From Candidatus Rokuibacteriota bacterium (GTDB lineage Bacteria; Methylomirabilota; Methylomirabilia; Rokubacteriales; CSP1-6): a stretch of 34,627 nt of DNA. Below are positions 24,502-32,606 of the stretch, piece after piece. Position 1 is the first letter of the stretch, and each line of letters starts with the position of its first letter. The DNA is taken from assembly GCA_003220265.1 (NCBI GenBank), contig QHRW01000026.1, positions 1 to 34,627 of the forward strand, in the 5' to 3' direction. Below the pieces are notes generated by a model, which was not told the origin of the DNA, ran no database searches, and was given only the letters and a program-made list of their open reading frames with translations. A program made the translations under genes and the position numbers.

Positions 24502-24981
24502 TCAGGCGGCCTTCAGCGTGGATCCGGCGCGGGCGGCGAGCTCCTTCACGACCGTGCAGAGCAGGTCGAGGCGGAGCGGCTTGGTGAGGTAGGCGTTGAA
24601 GCCGGCGTCCTGGGCGGCCGACGCCGCGTACTGGGCATCGTAGGCGGTGACGGCCAGGGACGGCGTGCTGGCGCCGCGCTCCGGAGGCAGCGCGCGGATG
24701 CGCTTCATGAACTGCATGCCGTCGAGGCCCGGCATCGAGAGATCGCAGATGAACACCTTCGGCACGAACTCCGACAGGTGCTGGAGGGCCACCTCGGCCG
24801 ACTCGTAAGTCGTCACCACCGCCCCGCAGTGACGCAGCACCTCGTCGACCATGAGCCGGGTGTCGTCGTTGTCCTCGATCAGCATGATGTGGATGCCCTT
24901 CAGGTCGGGCCAGCCGTCGCTGGACTCCAGAGGGATCTCACGGCCGTCCTCCAGGCCGGGCTCGCGCGTCGGAGAGTCCAT
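24502..24981 (-). CDS. Single-domain response regulator
   Basis: The gene encodes 159 aa. ATG 24981 has AAGGTG 6 nt upstream; GTG 24990 is an alternative start three codons earlier. An N-terminal acidic extension of about 30 aa precedes a receiver domain: IHIMLIEDNDDTRLMVDEVL, phospho-acceptor in KVFICDLSMPGLDGMQFM, Thr in LAVTAYDAQYA, and Lys in FNAYLTKPLR. There is no output domain, so it acts as a phosphorelay or CheY-like protein with an unknown kinase; none is adjacent. It converges on rutE with a gap of 3 nt. Confidence 0.88.
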   Translation of the reverse strand: MDSPTREPGLEDGREIPLESSDGWPDLKGIHIMLIEDNDDTRLMVDEVLRHCGAVVTTYESAEVALQHLSEFVPKVFICDLSMPGLDGMQFMKRIRALPPERGASTPSLAVTAYDAQYAASAAQDAGFNAYLTKPLRLDLLCTVVKELAARAGSTLKAA

Positions 24982-25085
24982 GTCGCTCACCTTGGATACA
25001 AGTGGCGGGCCAGCGATCGCCCTGCCCCAAATCCGGCGGTTAGCGACGGCCGCGCGGCCGCCCGCCGCGCCGATTCATCGAAGGC

Positions 25086-25099
25086 GGTAAACATTTACC
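25086..25099. repeat. Inverted repeat GGTAAA-CA-TTTACC
   Basis: A perfect 6-2-6 inverted repeat in an AT-rich patch between the dioxygenase-like gene and the response regulator. It could be an operator for the minus-strand response-regulator gene about 100 nt downstream, or an element at the 3' end of the preceding transcript. No regulator can be named. Confidence 0.35.
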
Positions 25100-25120
25100 A
25101 TCCTGTCCGGCGAGACGTCG

Positions 25121-25702
25121 CTAGCGGGAGAGGACGAAGTCGAAGCGGGCGGTGGCGACGTCGGCGGCGTCGGCGAGGGCCACCAGCAGCGCGGGATCGA
25201 AGATCCCGTCCCGCGCGTTGCCGGCCTCGCCCGGGAAGTAGAGCTGGGTGGTCAACGGCGGCCGGTTGGGCGCCTGCGCCTTCACGTGGATGTGCCGCGC
25301 GCGACCCGGATAGACGCCGGGCAGGATGGTCTCCAGTCGGTAGCGACCCTCGGCATCGGTGAACTGGTGGCCGCGCAGCCGATAGCCGGCGTTGTCGTAG
25401 CGGCCGCCGGCGTCCGCGTGCCAGAAGTCGAGCAGAGCGCGCGGTACCGGCTTGCAGTCGGTGCCGCGCACCACCCCCGTCACCACGAGGCGCCGGCCGC
25501 GCATCTCGGGCTCCAGCAGCGACAGCCGCTCGGGCGAGCTCGGCTTGAAGTACGGCCCCTCGGTCTGCGCCGGCGTCGCCGCGTCCGCGCCGCAGGCGGG
25601 CGTCGGCGTGAGCGGGGTCTGCGCGAGCGCGCGGGAGCCGAGCGCGCCGGCCGCCGTGGCGCCGGCCACCACGCCCAGGAACTCGCGGCGTGACGGAGGC
25701 AT
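25121..25702 (-). CDS. Intradiol ring-cleavage dioxygenase-like protein, Tat-exported
   Basis: The gene encodes 193 aa. A twin-arginine signal is clear (SRREFLGVVAGATAAGALGS, then cleavage near ALAQ). The core has the protocatechuate 3,4-dioxygenase beta-barrel pattern: TEGPYF, LVVTGVVRGTDCKPVPRALL, DFWHADAGGRYDN, GYRLRGHQFTDAEGRYRLET and PGVYPGRARHIHVK. The Tyr in GYRLRG or GRYDN and the HIH pair are the likely Fe(III) ligands (Tyr-Tyr-His-His in the family). It is shorter than cytoplasmic dioxygenases, as are other secreted members. The true substrate is unknown. It is the last gene of the minus operon, 10 nt after the VOC gene. Confidence 0.88.
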   Translation of the reverse strand: MPPSRREFLGVVAGATAAGALGSRALAQTPLTPTPACGADAATPAQTEGPYFKPSSPERLSLLEPEMRGRRLVVTGVVRGTDCKPVPRALLDFWHADAGGRYDNAGYRLRGHQFTDAEGRYRLETILPGVYPGRARHIHVKAQAPNRPPLTTQLYFPGEAGNARDGIFDPALLVALADAADVATARFDFVLSR

Positions 25703-25712
25703 CGGCTGCCGC

Positions 25713-26279
25713 CTAGACTCGCGCCGGCGCGCCGAAGCTCGGGTAGTCCGTGCTGTCGGTCAGCGCGGCCTCGGTGTCGGGCGGGATGCGCTCGGCGTAG
25801 TTCTGGGCGCCCTCGATGTCGTGCTCCCAGATCTCGCGCGGCAGCTCGTAGAGGATCTCGATGCCGTGGCCGTTGGGATCGGCGATGTACACGCTGTGGG
25901 TCATGCCGTGGTCGATGCGCAGGTGGAACGTCACGCCGCGCTCCTTGAGGAACGCGATCTGCTTCAGCCAGCTCTCGCGATCCGGGTAGCAGATGGCCAC
26001 GTGATTCAGGCCGATGCCGCCGGGGGTCATGCTCCAGTCGCGGGTGGGCAGCGAGGCGCCGTCGGGAATCTGCGCCAGGGCGAGATCGTGGTGGCTCACC
26101 TCCCCCGTCTCGCGCACGCCACTGTAGAAGCGCATCTTCATCGTGCGCCCGGGCTTGGGCTTCAGCTCGGCCACGCAGCGAAAGCCGATGACCTCCGTCC
26201 AGAAGCGGTGCGACTCGTCCAGGTCGCGGACGTTGAGCACGAGGTGATTGACGCCGCGGGGAGTCTGCGCGCTGGCCAT
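25713..26279 (-). CDS. VOC/extradiol-dioxygenase-like protein
   Basis: The gene encodes 188 aa from ATG 26279 after GGAGGG. It is a two-module glyoxalase/bleomycin-resistance/dioxygenase fold with metal ligands in the order His (GVNHLVLNVRDLDES), His (GLNHVAICYPDRESW) and Glu (PNGHGIEILYELPRE), matching type I extradiol enzymes such as catechol 2,3-dioxygenase. His in RIDHGMTHSVYIADPNGHG could serve the second shell. Ring cleavage or another VOC reaction is possible. The gene is 41 nt after the dppC-like stop and 10 nt before the intradiol-like gene. Confidence 0.85.
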   Translation of the reverse strand: MASAQTPRGVNHLVLNVRDLDESHRFWTEVIGFRCVAELKPKPGRTMKMRFYSGVRETGEVSHHDLALAQIPDGASLPTRDWSMTPGGIGLNHVAICYPDRESWLKQIAFLKERGVTFHLRIDHGMTHSVYIADPNGHGIEILYELPREIWEHDIEGAQNYAERIPPDTEAALTDSTDYPSFGAPARV

Positions 26280-26320
26280 GGGGCCCTCCTGTATGAAGGG
26301 AGTATAAGCCCGCCCGGGCT

Positions 26321-27229
26321 TCAGCGCGTGTTGCGCAGACGCGGATCCCAGGCGTCGCGGAGCGTGTCGCCGAAGAGGTTGAAGCCCAGCACGGCCAGGC
26401 TGATGGCCAGCCCCGGGAAGATGGCCAGCCACGGCGCCTGCTCCATGAAGGCGCGCCCGGTGCTGCTGAGCATCAGCCCCCACGAGGGCGTGGGCGGCTG
26501 GGTGCCGACGCCCAGGAACGAGAGCGTGGCCTCGATGAGGATCGCGTTGCCCAGCCAGATGGAGGCGATGATCAGGATGGGCGCCGTCACGTTGGGCAGG
26601 ATGTGGCTCAGGATGATGCGCGGGTGCCGGCAGCCGATGGCCTGGGCGGCTTCCACGTAGCGGTTCTGCTTGGCCGACATCACGGCGCCCCGCACGATGC
26701 GCGAGTTGCCGGGGATGATGACGATGGCGATCGCGATCATCGCGTTGGTCGTGCTCGGCTTGAGCACCGAGACGATGGCCAGGGCCAGGACCAGCGCGGG
26801 AATCGCCTGGATGGCATCCATGACGCGCTGGAAGATCAGGTCCAGGCGGCCCTCGCAGTAGCCGCACAGCAGGCCGATGACCATGCCGGCCGCGGTGCCG
26901 ATGCCCACCGCCAGCAGGCCGACCCACAGCGAGATGCGGCTGCCATGGATGATGCGGCTGAACACGTCGCGGCCGATGTCGTCGGTGCCGAAGGGATGCT
27001 CCCAGCTCGGCTGGGCCAGGCGGATCTCCGGACGCGTCTCCAGCGGATCGTAGGGCGACAGCACGTCGGCGAAGATCGCGGTCAGCACGATGAGCGCGAT
27101 GAGCGCGGCCGAGGCCGCGCCCAGCGGCTGGCGCCGCAGGGCGTGCCAGAGCGCGCGCGTGCGGCTGATCTCGACGGCGGACGCCGGCACCTCCTCGAGC
27201 GCGGCGGGCCGCGCGGTGACGGTGGCCAC
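26321..27229 (-). CDS. ABC transporter permease, DppC/OppC family
   Basis: The gene encodes 302 aa from GTG 27229, two bases after the stop of the dppB-like gene. N-terminal OppC domain (RQPLGAASAALIALIVLTAI, SPYDPLE, PFGTDDIGRDVFSRIIHGSR), then the permease core with six helices and the EAA loop EAAQAIGCRHPRIILSHILP. It ends DTLRDAWDPRLRNTR, a typical terminus. It forms the channel with DppB for peptides, nickel or other small solutes. No ATPase genes follow; dioxygenase-like genes do. Confidence 0.93.
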   Translation of the reverse strand: MATVTARPAALEEVPASAVEISRTRALWHALRRQPLGAASAALIALIVLTAIFADVLSPYDPLETRPEIRLAQPSWEHPFGTDDIGRDVFSRIIHGSRISLWVGLLAVGIGTAAGMVIGLLCGYCEGRLDLIFQRVMDAIQAIPALVLALAIVSVLKPSTTNAMIAIAIVIIPGNSRIVRGAVMSAKQNRYVEAAQAIGCRHPRIILSHILPNVTAPILIIASIWLGNAILIEATLSFLGVGTQPPTPSWGLMLSSTGRAFMEQAPWLAIFPGLAISLAVLGFNLFGDTLRDAWDPRLRNTR

Positions 27230-27231
27230 GG

Positions 27232-28182
27232 CTACCGATACCGGATGCGCGGGTCGAGCCACGCGTAGGAGAGATCGACGAGCAAGTTCAGCGTGACGAG
27301 CGTGCCGGCCACCAGCATGACGTTGGTCTGCACCACCGGATAGTCGCGGAACAGGATGGCCTCCACGGTGAGCCGGCCCATGCCGGGGAGCGCGAAGATC
27401 GTCTCCACCACCACGGTACCGGCCAGCAGCACGCCGAGCTGACCGCCGATGATGGTGACGACCGGGATGAGCGCGTTCTTGAGCGCGTGCTTGTAGACGA
27501 CGATGCGGCCCTCGAGTCCCTTGGCCCAGGCCGTGCGCACGTAATCCTCGCGCAGCACCTCCAGCACCGTGGAACGGGTCATGCGCATGGTGGCGGCGGC
27601 CAGCCGGTAGCCCAGCACGGCCGCCGGCAGCAGGAACTGCTGGAGGTTCCGCCACGGCGCGTCCCACAGACTGACGTAGCCGATGGGCGGAATCCAGTGG
27701 AACCAGATGGCGGCGAACGTGATGACGAGCGTGCCGAGCCAGAAGTCGGGCAGCGACAGCCCGGACACCGCCACCACGCGGCCGACGTAGTCCGAGGGCG
27801 TGTCCTGCCGGGTGGCGGAGAGCACGCCGATCGGCACCGCGATGACGATGCCGAGGATCATGGCGAGGGCGGCCAGCTCCAGCGTGACCGGGATCGCCTT
27901 CTTGAGGCTGGTGGTGATCGGCTCGCCGGTGAAGAGCGAGTCGCCGGGGCGCAGCGTCACCATCTGCCAGACCCACAGCGCGTACTGCTCGTGATAGGGC
28001 AGGTCGAGGCGGAGATCCTTGCGAAGCTTGGCCAGCTCGCGCTCGCCAATGTTGCCGGACTCGCCCATCAGCGCGACGAGCGCGTCCCCCGGCATGACGC
28101 GCATGAGCCCGAACACGATCACCGAGGACAGCAGCAGCACCGGAACCGCCAGCAGAACCCGGCGGAGCACGTACTTGTACAT
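27232..28182 (-). CDS. ABC transporter permease, DppB/OppB family
   Basis: The gene encodes 316 aa. It starts MYKYVLRRVLLAVPVLLLSS, the usual first helix, followed by the extracytoplasmic loop (MPGDALVALMGESGN), and the EAA loop EDYVRTAWAKGLEGRIVVYK with downstream PVVTIIGGQLGVLLAG. It ends DLSYAWLDPRIRYR. The start lies 22 nt after the binding-protein stop. It pairs with the dppC-like permease. Confidence 0.93.
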   Translation of the reverse strand: MYKYVLRRVLLAVPVLLLSSVIVFGLMRVMPGDALVALMGESGNIGERELAKLRKDLRLDLPYHEQYALWVWQMVTLRPGDSLFTGEPITTSLKKAIPVTLELAALAMILGIVIAVPIGVLSATRQDTPSDYVGRVVAVSGLSLPDFWLGTLVITFAAIWFHWIPPIGYVSLWDAPWRNLQQFLLPAAVLGYRLAAATMRMTRSTVLEVLREDYVRTAWAKGLEGRIVVYKHALKNALIPVVTIIGGQLGVLLAGTVVVETIFALPGMGRLTVEAILFRDYPVVQTNVMLVAGTLVTLNLLVDLSYAWLDPRIRYR

Positions 28183-28204
28183 ACGACGGAGTCCGGGCCG
28201 CCGC

Positions 28205-29881
28205 CTACTTATCCAGCCACGTGCGCGCCAGCGTGGGCGAGCCGTAGCCGTCCGAGCGCCGCAGCGCCGCCGCCGCCGCGTTGCGCACGTGCGGCTGGAA
28301 CACCATGAAGCCGTTGTCGTAGGGCATCCACAACCGCAGGGCCTGGTCGAACTCGCGATCCACGATCTTCTTGGTGAGCGCCCGCTGCTGGGCGACGTCG
28401 GGCGTCTGCCGCAGCTTGAGCGTGAGCTCGTCGAGGACCGGATCGTTGACCCGAAAGAAGTTCTTCGGCGACTTCGAGTACAGGTACTGGTAGGTCCGCT
28501 CGTCGACGCCGATGGCGTGACCGGACTGGAACCCCCACGACATGCCGTCCCACTTGTTGTCGACGTAGCGGCCGTAGTAGGTCGTGTAGTCGAGCTTGGT
28601 GATCTTGACGTCGATGTTGAGGTTCCTCTTGAGGTCCTGCTGGACGAGCTGCACCTCCGACGTCATCTGCGGGAAGTACTCGTAGTAGAACAGCGTGGTC
28701 GAGAAGCCGTTGGGATGACCCGCGTCGGCCAGCAGCTTCTTGGCCTCGGCCGGCTTGAACTGGAACCACGGCCCCAGCTGGGCCAGCGTCGGCTGCTTGT
28801 CGGTGTAGTAGATGTAGGGCACGCCCCAGCCGGGGATGCCGTGACCTTCGAACACCGTGTCCACCATCTTCTGGCGGTCGATGGCCATCGAGATGGCCCG
28901 CCGCACGCGAACGTCGTTGAACGGTGGCCGGTCCTGCGCGAGGGCCACGCCGAACGGCGCCAGCGTGTTGTGGTACGACTGCACCAGCACGTTGGGATTC
29001 GTCTTGCGGAGCGTCTCCACCTCCGACGGGCTGGCCACCCACAGGATATCGGCCTGGCCGGTGCGGAACGTGGCCAGGCGGGTGGCGGCGTCGGGCGTGG
29101 AGAGGATCGTGTACTCGTCGACGAGCGGCCGGTCCTTGTCGAAGTAGTCGGGATTGCGCTGCAGCACCATCCGCACCTTGCGGGTGTGCTCCTTGAGGAT
29201 GTAGGGCCCGGTGCCGATCAGCCGCTTCTTGAGATCGCCGTCCTCTTCCAGCACTTCCTTGGCGAACAGGATGGCGATCGGCTCGGCGAGGTTCTGGGCC
29301 AGGAACACGTTGGGCGTCTTGAGGTGGATGCGCACCGTGTGCTTGTCGGGCGTCTCGAAGCCCTCGATCTCCTGGAAGTTGAACGACTGCACGCCTTCCT
29401 TGGCGTACTGCTCGAAGCAGTACTTGACGTCGGCGGCCACGAACTCCCGCCCGTTGAGCGGCGCCACGTTCTGCCACTTCACGCCCGGCCGCAGCTTGAA
29501 CGTCCACACGCGATGATCGGGGCTCGACTGCCACGACTCGGCCAGGTCGCCCTTCAGCGTCATGTCCGACGGGCCGCTGGCCTCGTCGGCGAAGGCGTAG
29601 CGGACGAGACGGTTGCTGGTGAGCCCGGCGGTCTGGTACAGCCCGACCGATTGCGTCATGCGCGGATCGAGCATCGGCGGGTCCCAGGCCGACGGCCGCG
29701 CCATGGAGCCGCCCCGCTTGCCCGGCTTGTCGCTGCGCGGGATCCAGTCGGGGTAGGAGGCGGCGGCCGCGCGCCGGGGCCGGGCCGCGCCGACGGCGGC
29801 GGCGGCGCCGAGGCCGGCGGCGGTGCGCGCGAGGAATTGACGGCGGTTGACTCCGTGCGGGCCGGTGGCGTCGGTAGGCAT
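28205..29881 (-). CDS. ABC transporter substrate-binding protein, family 5 (DppA/OppA type), Tat signal
   Basis: The gene encodes 558 aa. ATG 29881 is preceded by AAGGAG. The N-terminus has a twin-arginine signal (VNRRQFLARTAAGLGAAAAV), and the mature part shows the SBP_bac_5 pattern: LKGDLAESWQSSPDHRVWTF, KLRPGVKWQNVAPLNGREF, DVKYCFEQYAKEGV, GTGPYILKEH, NPDYF, VRRAISMAIDRQKMVDTVF. It captures a solute in the periplasm for the two permeases that follow. The ligand is unknown; aromatic-ring-cleavage-like genes in the same operon suggest an aromatic or plant-derived compound, but this is inference. Confidence 0.93.
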   Translation of the reverse strand: MPTDATGPHGVNRRQFLARTAAGLGAAAAVGAARPRRAAAASYPDWIPRSDKPGKRGGSMARPSAWDPPMLDPRMTQSVGLYQTAGLTSNRLVRYAFADEASGPSDMTLKGDLAESWQSSPDHRVWTFKLRPGVKWQNVAPLNGREFVAADVKYCFEQYAKEGVQSFNFQEIEGFETPDKHTVRIHLKTPNVFLAQNLAEPIAILFAKEVLEEDGDLKKRLIGTGPYILKEHTRKVRMVLQRNPDYFDKDRPLVDEYTILSTPDAATRLATFRTGQADILWVASPSEVETLRKTNPNVLVQSYHNTLAPFGVALAQDRPPFNDVRVRRAISMAIDRQKMVDTVFEGHGIPGWGVPYIYYTDKQPTLAQLGPWFQFKPAEAKKLLADAGHPNGFSTTLFYYEYFPQMTSEVQLVQQDLKRNLNIDVKITKLDYTTYYGRYVDNKWDGMSWGFQSGHAIGVDERTYQYLYSKSPKNFFRVNDPVLDELTLKLRQTPDVAQQRALTKKIVDREFDQALRLWMPYDNGFMVFQPHVRNAAAAALRRSDGYGSPTLARTWLDK

Positions 29882-29942
29882 CCTGGGTCTCCTTAACCGA
29901 GCGGACCGAACAGGTGCGGCGTGCTGTTAGCCGAGTGGGCGG

Positions 29943-29971
29943 ACTGTGCCCCGGGGCGCGAACGATGTCAA
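29943..29971 (-). promoter_or_regulatory. Promoter of the ABC/dioxygenase operon
   Basis: On the minus strand TTGACA (29971-29966), a 17-nt spacer and CACAGT (29948-29943) lie about 60 nt before ATG 29881. The -35 is perfect, the -10 moderate. The 123-nt gap to the cupin gene holds nothing else that I recognise. Confidence 0.55.
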
Positions 29972-30004
29972 GCCGGAAGGGCTGTCGCGCTGCGTCAGTC
30001 GCGC

Positions 30005-30415
30005 TCAGTCGCTCCAGACGCGGTAGCCGCGCGCGTCGCTGCGGCCGCCATCCTTGTACTCGACGATGCGATGCGGAGAGGCGTGTGTGCCGAGAGTGCG
30101 CAGCACGCGGTCACCGACGACGCGGAAGGTGTGCCGCACGTTGGGCGGCAGCGCGATGGTGTCGCCCTTCTGCAGCGTGACCTTGCGATCCTCGCCACCC
30201 TCGAGCCACGCCTCGGCCACGCCCTCCAGGATGTGGAGGACCTCGAGGTAGGGGTGCGAATGCATCGGCGCCGCGTAGCCCGGTTCGGAGGTCTGGATGC
30301 CGATGCGAATGGGCGTGGAGCCCTCGTCGTCGCCGAGGATGGGCTGGTAGCAGGCGTCAGGGCCGAACTTCACGATCTCGGTCTCGTCGAGCCGGACGAT
30401 CTTGGGCTCCGCCAT
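30005..30415 (-). CDS. Cupin-domain protein
   Basis: The gene encodes 136 aa from ATG 30415 after GAGGAGG. A single cupin barrel: motif 1 PMHSHPYLEVLHILEGVAEA with His-x-His and Glu metal ligands, and motif 2 GDTIALPPNVRHTFRV with the last His. It probably binds a metal ion; enzyme or sensor role is not determinable. It lies upstream of, and in line with, the ABC operon but has a 123-nt gap with a separate promoter. Before the IS entered, it followed a HAD-like gene by about 57 nt. Confidence 0.85.
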   Translation of the reverse strand: MAEPKIVRLDETEIVKFGPDACYQPILGDDEGSTPIRIGIQTSEPGYAAPMHSHPYLEVLHILEGVAEAWLEGGEDRKVTLQKGDTIALPPNVRHTFRVVGDRVLRTLGTHASPHRIVEYKDGGRSDARGYRVWSD

Positions 30416-30475
30416 GACGGCCTCCTCGCGGCTTCAGGGTGGCGTCACTATCCGCGCCCGCCCGCCGCGCGTCAA

Positions 30476-30491
30476 GCGCGCAATCGCGCAC
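30476..30491 (+). repeat. Target-site duplication, left copy
   Basis: GCGCGCAATCGCGCAC, identical to 31952-31967 and abutting the left IS end. A 16-bp duplication (17 if the shared A is counted) is long, in keeping with the IS1202/ISNCY group. Confidence 0.85.
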
Positions 30492-30530
30492 TGCTACTGC
30501 TACATAAAAATGTCGTGGGGTAACTGCTCC

Positions 30531-30563
30531 GTGAAAGTGTCGTCCTCCCATGGAGACTTTCAC
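30531..30563 (+). promoter_or_regulatory. Inverted repeat covering the transposase ribosome site
   Basis: GTGAAAGT (30531-30538) can pair with ACTTTCAC (30556-30563). The GGAG ribosome site (30552-30555) lies at the edge of this hairpin and the start at 30565 just after it. Many IS elements hide their start this way against read-through mRNA; this role is inferred. Confidence 0.4.
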
Positions 30564-30564
30564 G

Positions 30565-31905
30565 ATGAGCCGGAAGGAGTTGCCCCGCGCCGGACTGGTG
30601 ACTGCGGCCGTAGCAGGCCGGATCAGCAATCGGGAGGGAGCCGCCGCCCTGCACATGACGCCCCGGCAATTTCAGCGGCTCAAGCAGCGCTTTCGCGAGA
30701 CGGGGGCGGTGGGGCTGCGCCACCAAACCCGCGGGCGCCCCTCGCAGCGGCGCCTGCCAGCGAGCGTGGCGGCCCAAGTCCAGGCGCTGCTGCGCGACCG
30801 TTACGCGGGGTTCAATGACACGCACTTCACCGAAAAGCTGCGGGAGGAGCACGGGCTCGTGATCTCGCGCGAGTCGGTGCGGCGCCTCCGGCGGGCCCTG
30901 GGGCTGCCGGCTCGACACCGCCGGCGGCCCGCCCAGCATCGCAGTCGCCGGCTGCGGGAAGCGGCGGCCGGCCAGTTGCTCCAACTCGACGGTAGCCCCT
31001 TTGACTGGCTCGAGGCGCGCGGGCCACGGATGACGCTGCTCGGGGCGATCGATGATGCGACCTCGGAGGTCGTCGCCCTGCATTTCCGGCCGACCGAAGA
31101 TCTCCATGGCTATGCCACGCTGCTGCACCACGTGTTCGCCACCGTCGGCCTGCCGGTGGCGCTTTACGGCGATGGCGTCAGCATCCTCGTGCGCAATGAC
31201 CGCCACTGGACGCTCGACGAAGAGTTGGCGGGCACCCAGCGTCCCACGCATCTGGGCCAAGTCCTGCAGGAGCTGGGCATTGGCTACGTGCAGGCACGCT
31301 CGCCCCAAGCCAAGGGGCGCATCGAGCGGCTCTGGGGGACGCTGCAAGATCGGCTGGTCAGCGAACTGCGCCTGCGCCGTATCACCACGCGCGCCGCCGC
31401 CAATGCCTTCCTGCCGGAGTTCCTGGCGGACTTCAATCCCCGCTTCGCCCGCACCGCCCGCGCCCCCCAGGCCGTCTGGCGTCGGCCGCCGCGGGATCTC
31501 GCCCTCATCGTGGGCTGCCGCTATCGCCGCGTGGTCGCGCGCGATAACACTGTCCAGCTCGGCCCCCGCCTCATCCAGATCTCGCGCGGCCCGCGGGGCC
31601 GCTCCTATGCCCGATGTCGCGTCGAGATCCGCGAACTCCTCGATGGCCGCGTCGTCGTGCTCCTCGACGCCATCGTCATCGCCACCGCTCCGTCGCCCGG
31701 GCCGGACTTTACGCTGATCCCGCGCAGCCGCCCGGGCACCGAACGCCGCGACCCGCGCTCCTCAACGCCGCGTCCCCGTGTCACCACCGCCCTGGCGCAC
31801 CTCGCCGCGGCCGTGCCGCGGCCGACACGCCGCCATCCCTGGCACTATGGCTACGACCTTCGTCGCGCACTCAAGGCCGGTTACGTCCTACACGATCAGG
31901 GGTGA
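30565..31905 (+). CDS. ISNCY/IS1202-family DDE transposase
   Basis: The gene encodes 446 aa from ATG 30565 (GGAG 9 nt upstream); ATG 30550 is an alternative five codons earlier. The N-terminal helix-turn-helix region (GRISNREGAAALHMTPRQFQ, RLKQRFRETGAVGLRHQTRG) binds the ends. The DDE core shows Asp in LLQLDGSPFDWLE, Asp in PVALYGDGVSILVRN, and Glu in AKGRIERLWGTLQDRLVSEL. The C-terminal part (about 330-446) is basic. Length and motif spacing fit intact members. Confidence 0.93.
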   Translation: MSRKELPRAGLVTAAVAGRISNREGAAALHMTPRQFQRLKQRFRETGAVGLRHQTRGRPSQRRLPASVAAQVQALLRDRYAGFNDTHFTEKLREEHGLVISRESVRRLRRALGLPARHRRRPAQHRSRRLREAAAGQLLQLDGSPFDWLEARGPRMTLLGAIDDATSEVVALHFRPTEDLHGYATLLHHVFATVGLPVALYGDGVSILVRNDRHWTLDEELAGTQRPTHLGQVLQELGIGYVQARSPQAKGRIERLWGTLQDRLVSELRLRRITTRAAANAFLPEFLADFNPRFARTARAPQAVWRRPPRDLALIVGCRYRRVVARDNTVQLGPRLIQISRGPRGRSYARCRVEIRELLDGRVVVLLDAIVIATAPSPGPDFTLIPRSRPGTERRDPRSSTPRPRVTTALAHLAAAVPRPTRRHPWHYGYDLRRALKAGYVLHDQG

Positions 31906-31935
31906 CATTTTCACGTCGCAGTACCCACGACATTT

Positions 31936-32123
31936 TCATTGACCAGCGACAGCGCGCAATCGCGCACGGCCGGCCCGCGCCAGCAGCGCCGCCGGCGTGA
32001 CGCGCGCGAAGCCGAACGCCGTCATGCCGGCCGCGTTGGCGGCGTCCACGCCGTTCAGGCTGTCCTCGACGACGGCACAGCGGGCCGGATCGGCGCCGCG
32101 CGCGCGCGCGGGGTGCAGGAACG
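31936..32123 (-). pseudogene. HAD-family phosphatase remnant (C-terminal part only)
   Basis: The minus strand codes for FLHPARARGADPARCAVVED, SLNGVDAANAAGMTAFGF and ARVTPAALLARAG, which is the end of a HAD subfamily IA phosphatase, including the VVEDSLNGVDAANAAGM motif. The nucleophile Asp and N-terminal two thirds are missing; the open frame is joined directly to the end of the acetyltransferase gene. At the other end the IS entered at the last codon. Joining the flanks restores ...RLRA followed by TGA (30474-30472), whereas now the frame runs a few codons into the IS and stops at 31938-31936. Confidence 0.75.
31952..31967 (+). repeat. Target-site duplication, right copy
   Basis: Same 16 bp as 30476-30491, directly after the right IS end, inside the HAD remnant's last codons. 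Confidence 0.85.
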
Positions 32124-32606
32124 TCAGACATCGCGCTCGAAGCGGTACTCGCGCGTGTGGTTGATGTCGCCCGCCAGCGTGCGCTCGCCGTCGGGCCGGA
32201 ACCCGAGCCGCAGGTAGAGACGGTGCGCGTGCTCGAACCGCGTGTCGGACCACAGCTCGAGGCGCGCGATGCGCTCCGCGCGGCACCAGTCGAGCACCAG
32301 CCCGACGAGCGTTTCGCCGAGGCCGCGGCCGCGCTGATCGGGATCGAGGTACAGCCGGTGCAGCTCGGCGACGTTCGCCCCTCGCCGGTCCACGCCCACC
32401 GAGCCCGCCGCGCGTGCGCCGTCGAGCACGACCCAGAACGCGCCGTGCGGCGGAGCGTAGTGCGCCTCGAAGGCGAGGAGGTCTGGGACCTCGGTGAGGG
32501 GATCGTAGATCCAGCCGTACTCGACGAAGACGCGGCCGATCAGCGCCATGACGCCGGGCGCGTCGTCTCGCGTGGCCGGTCGGATCGTGGGTGCCCGCTC
32601 GGTCAT
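32124..32606 (-). CDS. GNAT-family N-acetyltransferase
   Basis: The gene encodes 160 aa from ATG 32606. GNAT fold: TIRPATRDDAPGVMALIGRV at the start, GSVGVDRRGANVAELHRLYL with DPDQRGRGLGETLVGLVLDW (acetyl-CoA pyrophosphate loop RGRGLG), then LELWSDTRFEHAHRLYLRLG FRP as the last strand-helix. The acceptor is unknown. GATAGT lies 7 nt before the ATG and there is no ribosome site, so a leaderless mRNA is possible. Its stop codon overlaps the remnant of the HAD gene. Confidence 0.88.
   Translation of the reverse strand: MTERAPTIRPATRDDAPGVMALIGRVFVEYGWIYDPLTEVPDLLAFEAHYAPPHGAFWVVLDGARAAGSVGVDRRGANVAELHRLYLDPDQRGRGLGETLVGLVLDWCRAERIARLELWSDTRFEHAHRLYLRLGFRPDGERTLAGDINHTREYRFERDV

Larger units (their letters stand above)
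30492..31951 (+). mobile_element. IS1202/ISNCY-type insertion sequence, 1460 bp
   Basis: The element has imperfect terminal inverted repeats starting TGCTAC (left) and TGTCGC (right, read inward). Inside them a 13-bp core AAAATGTCGTGGG matches exactly (30507-30519 and 31924-31936 inverted), and a second block CGTGAAA(G/A)TGTC recurs about 22 nt further in (30530-30541; 31904-31915 inverted). One transposase gene fills the element. Perfect 16-bp direct repeats flank it. Ends, gene and duplication are intact, so insertion is recent and the element may be active. Confidence 0.9.
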
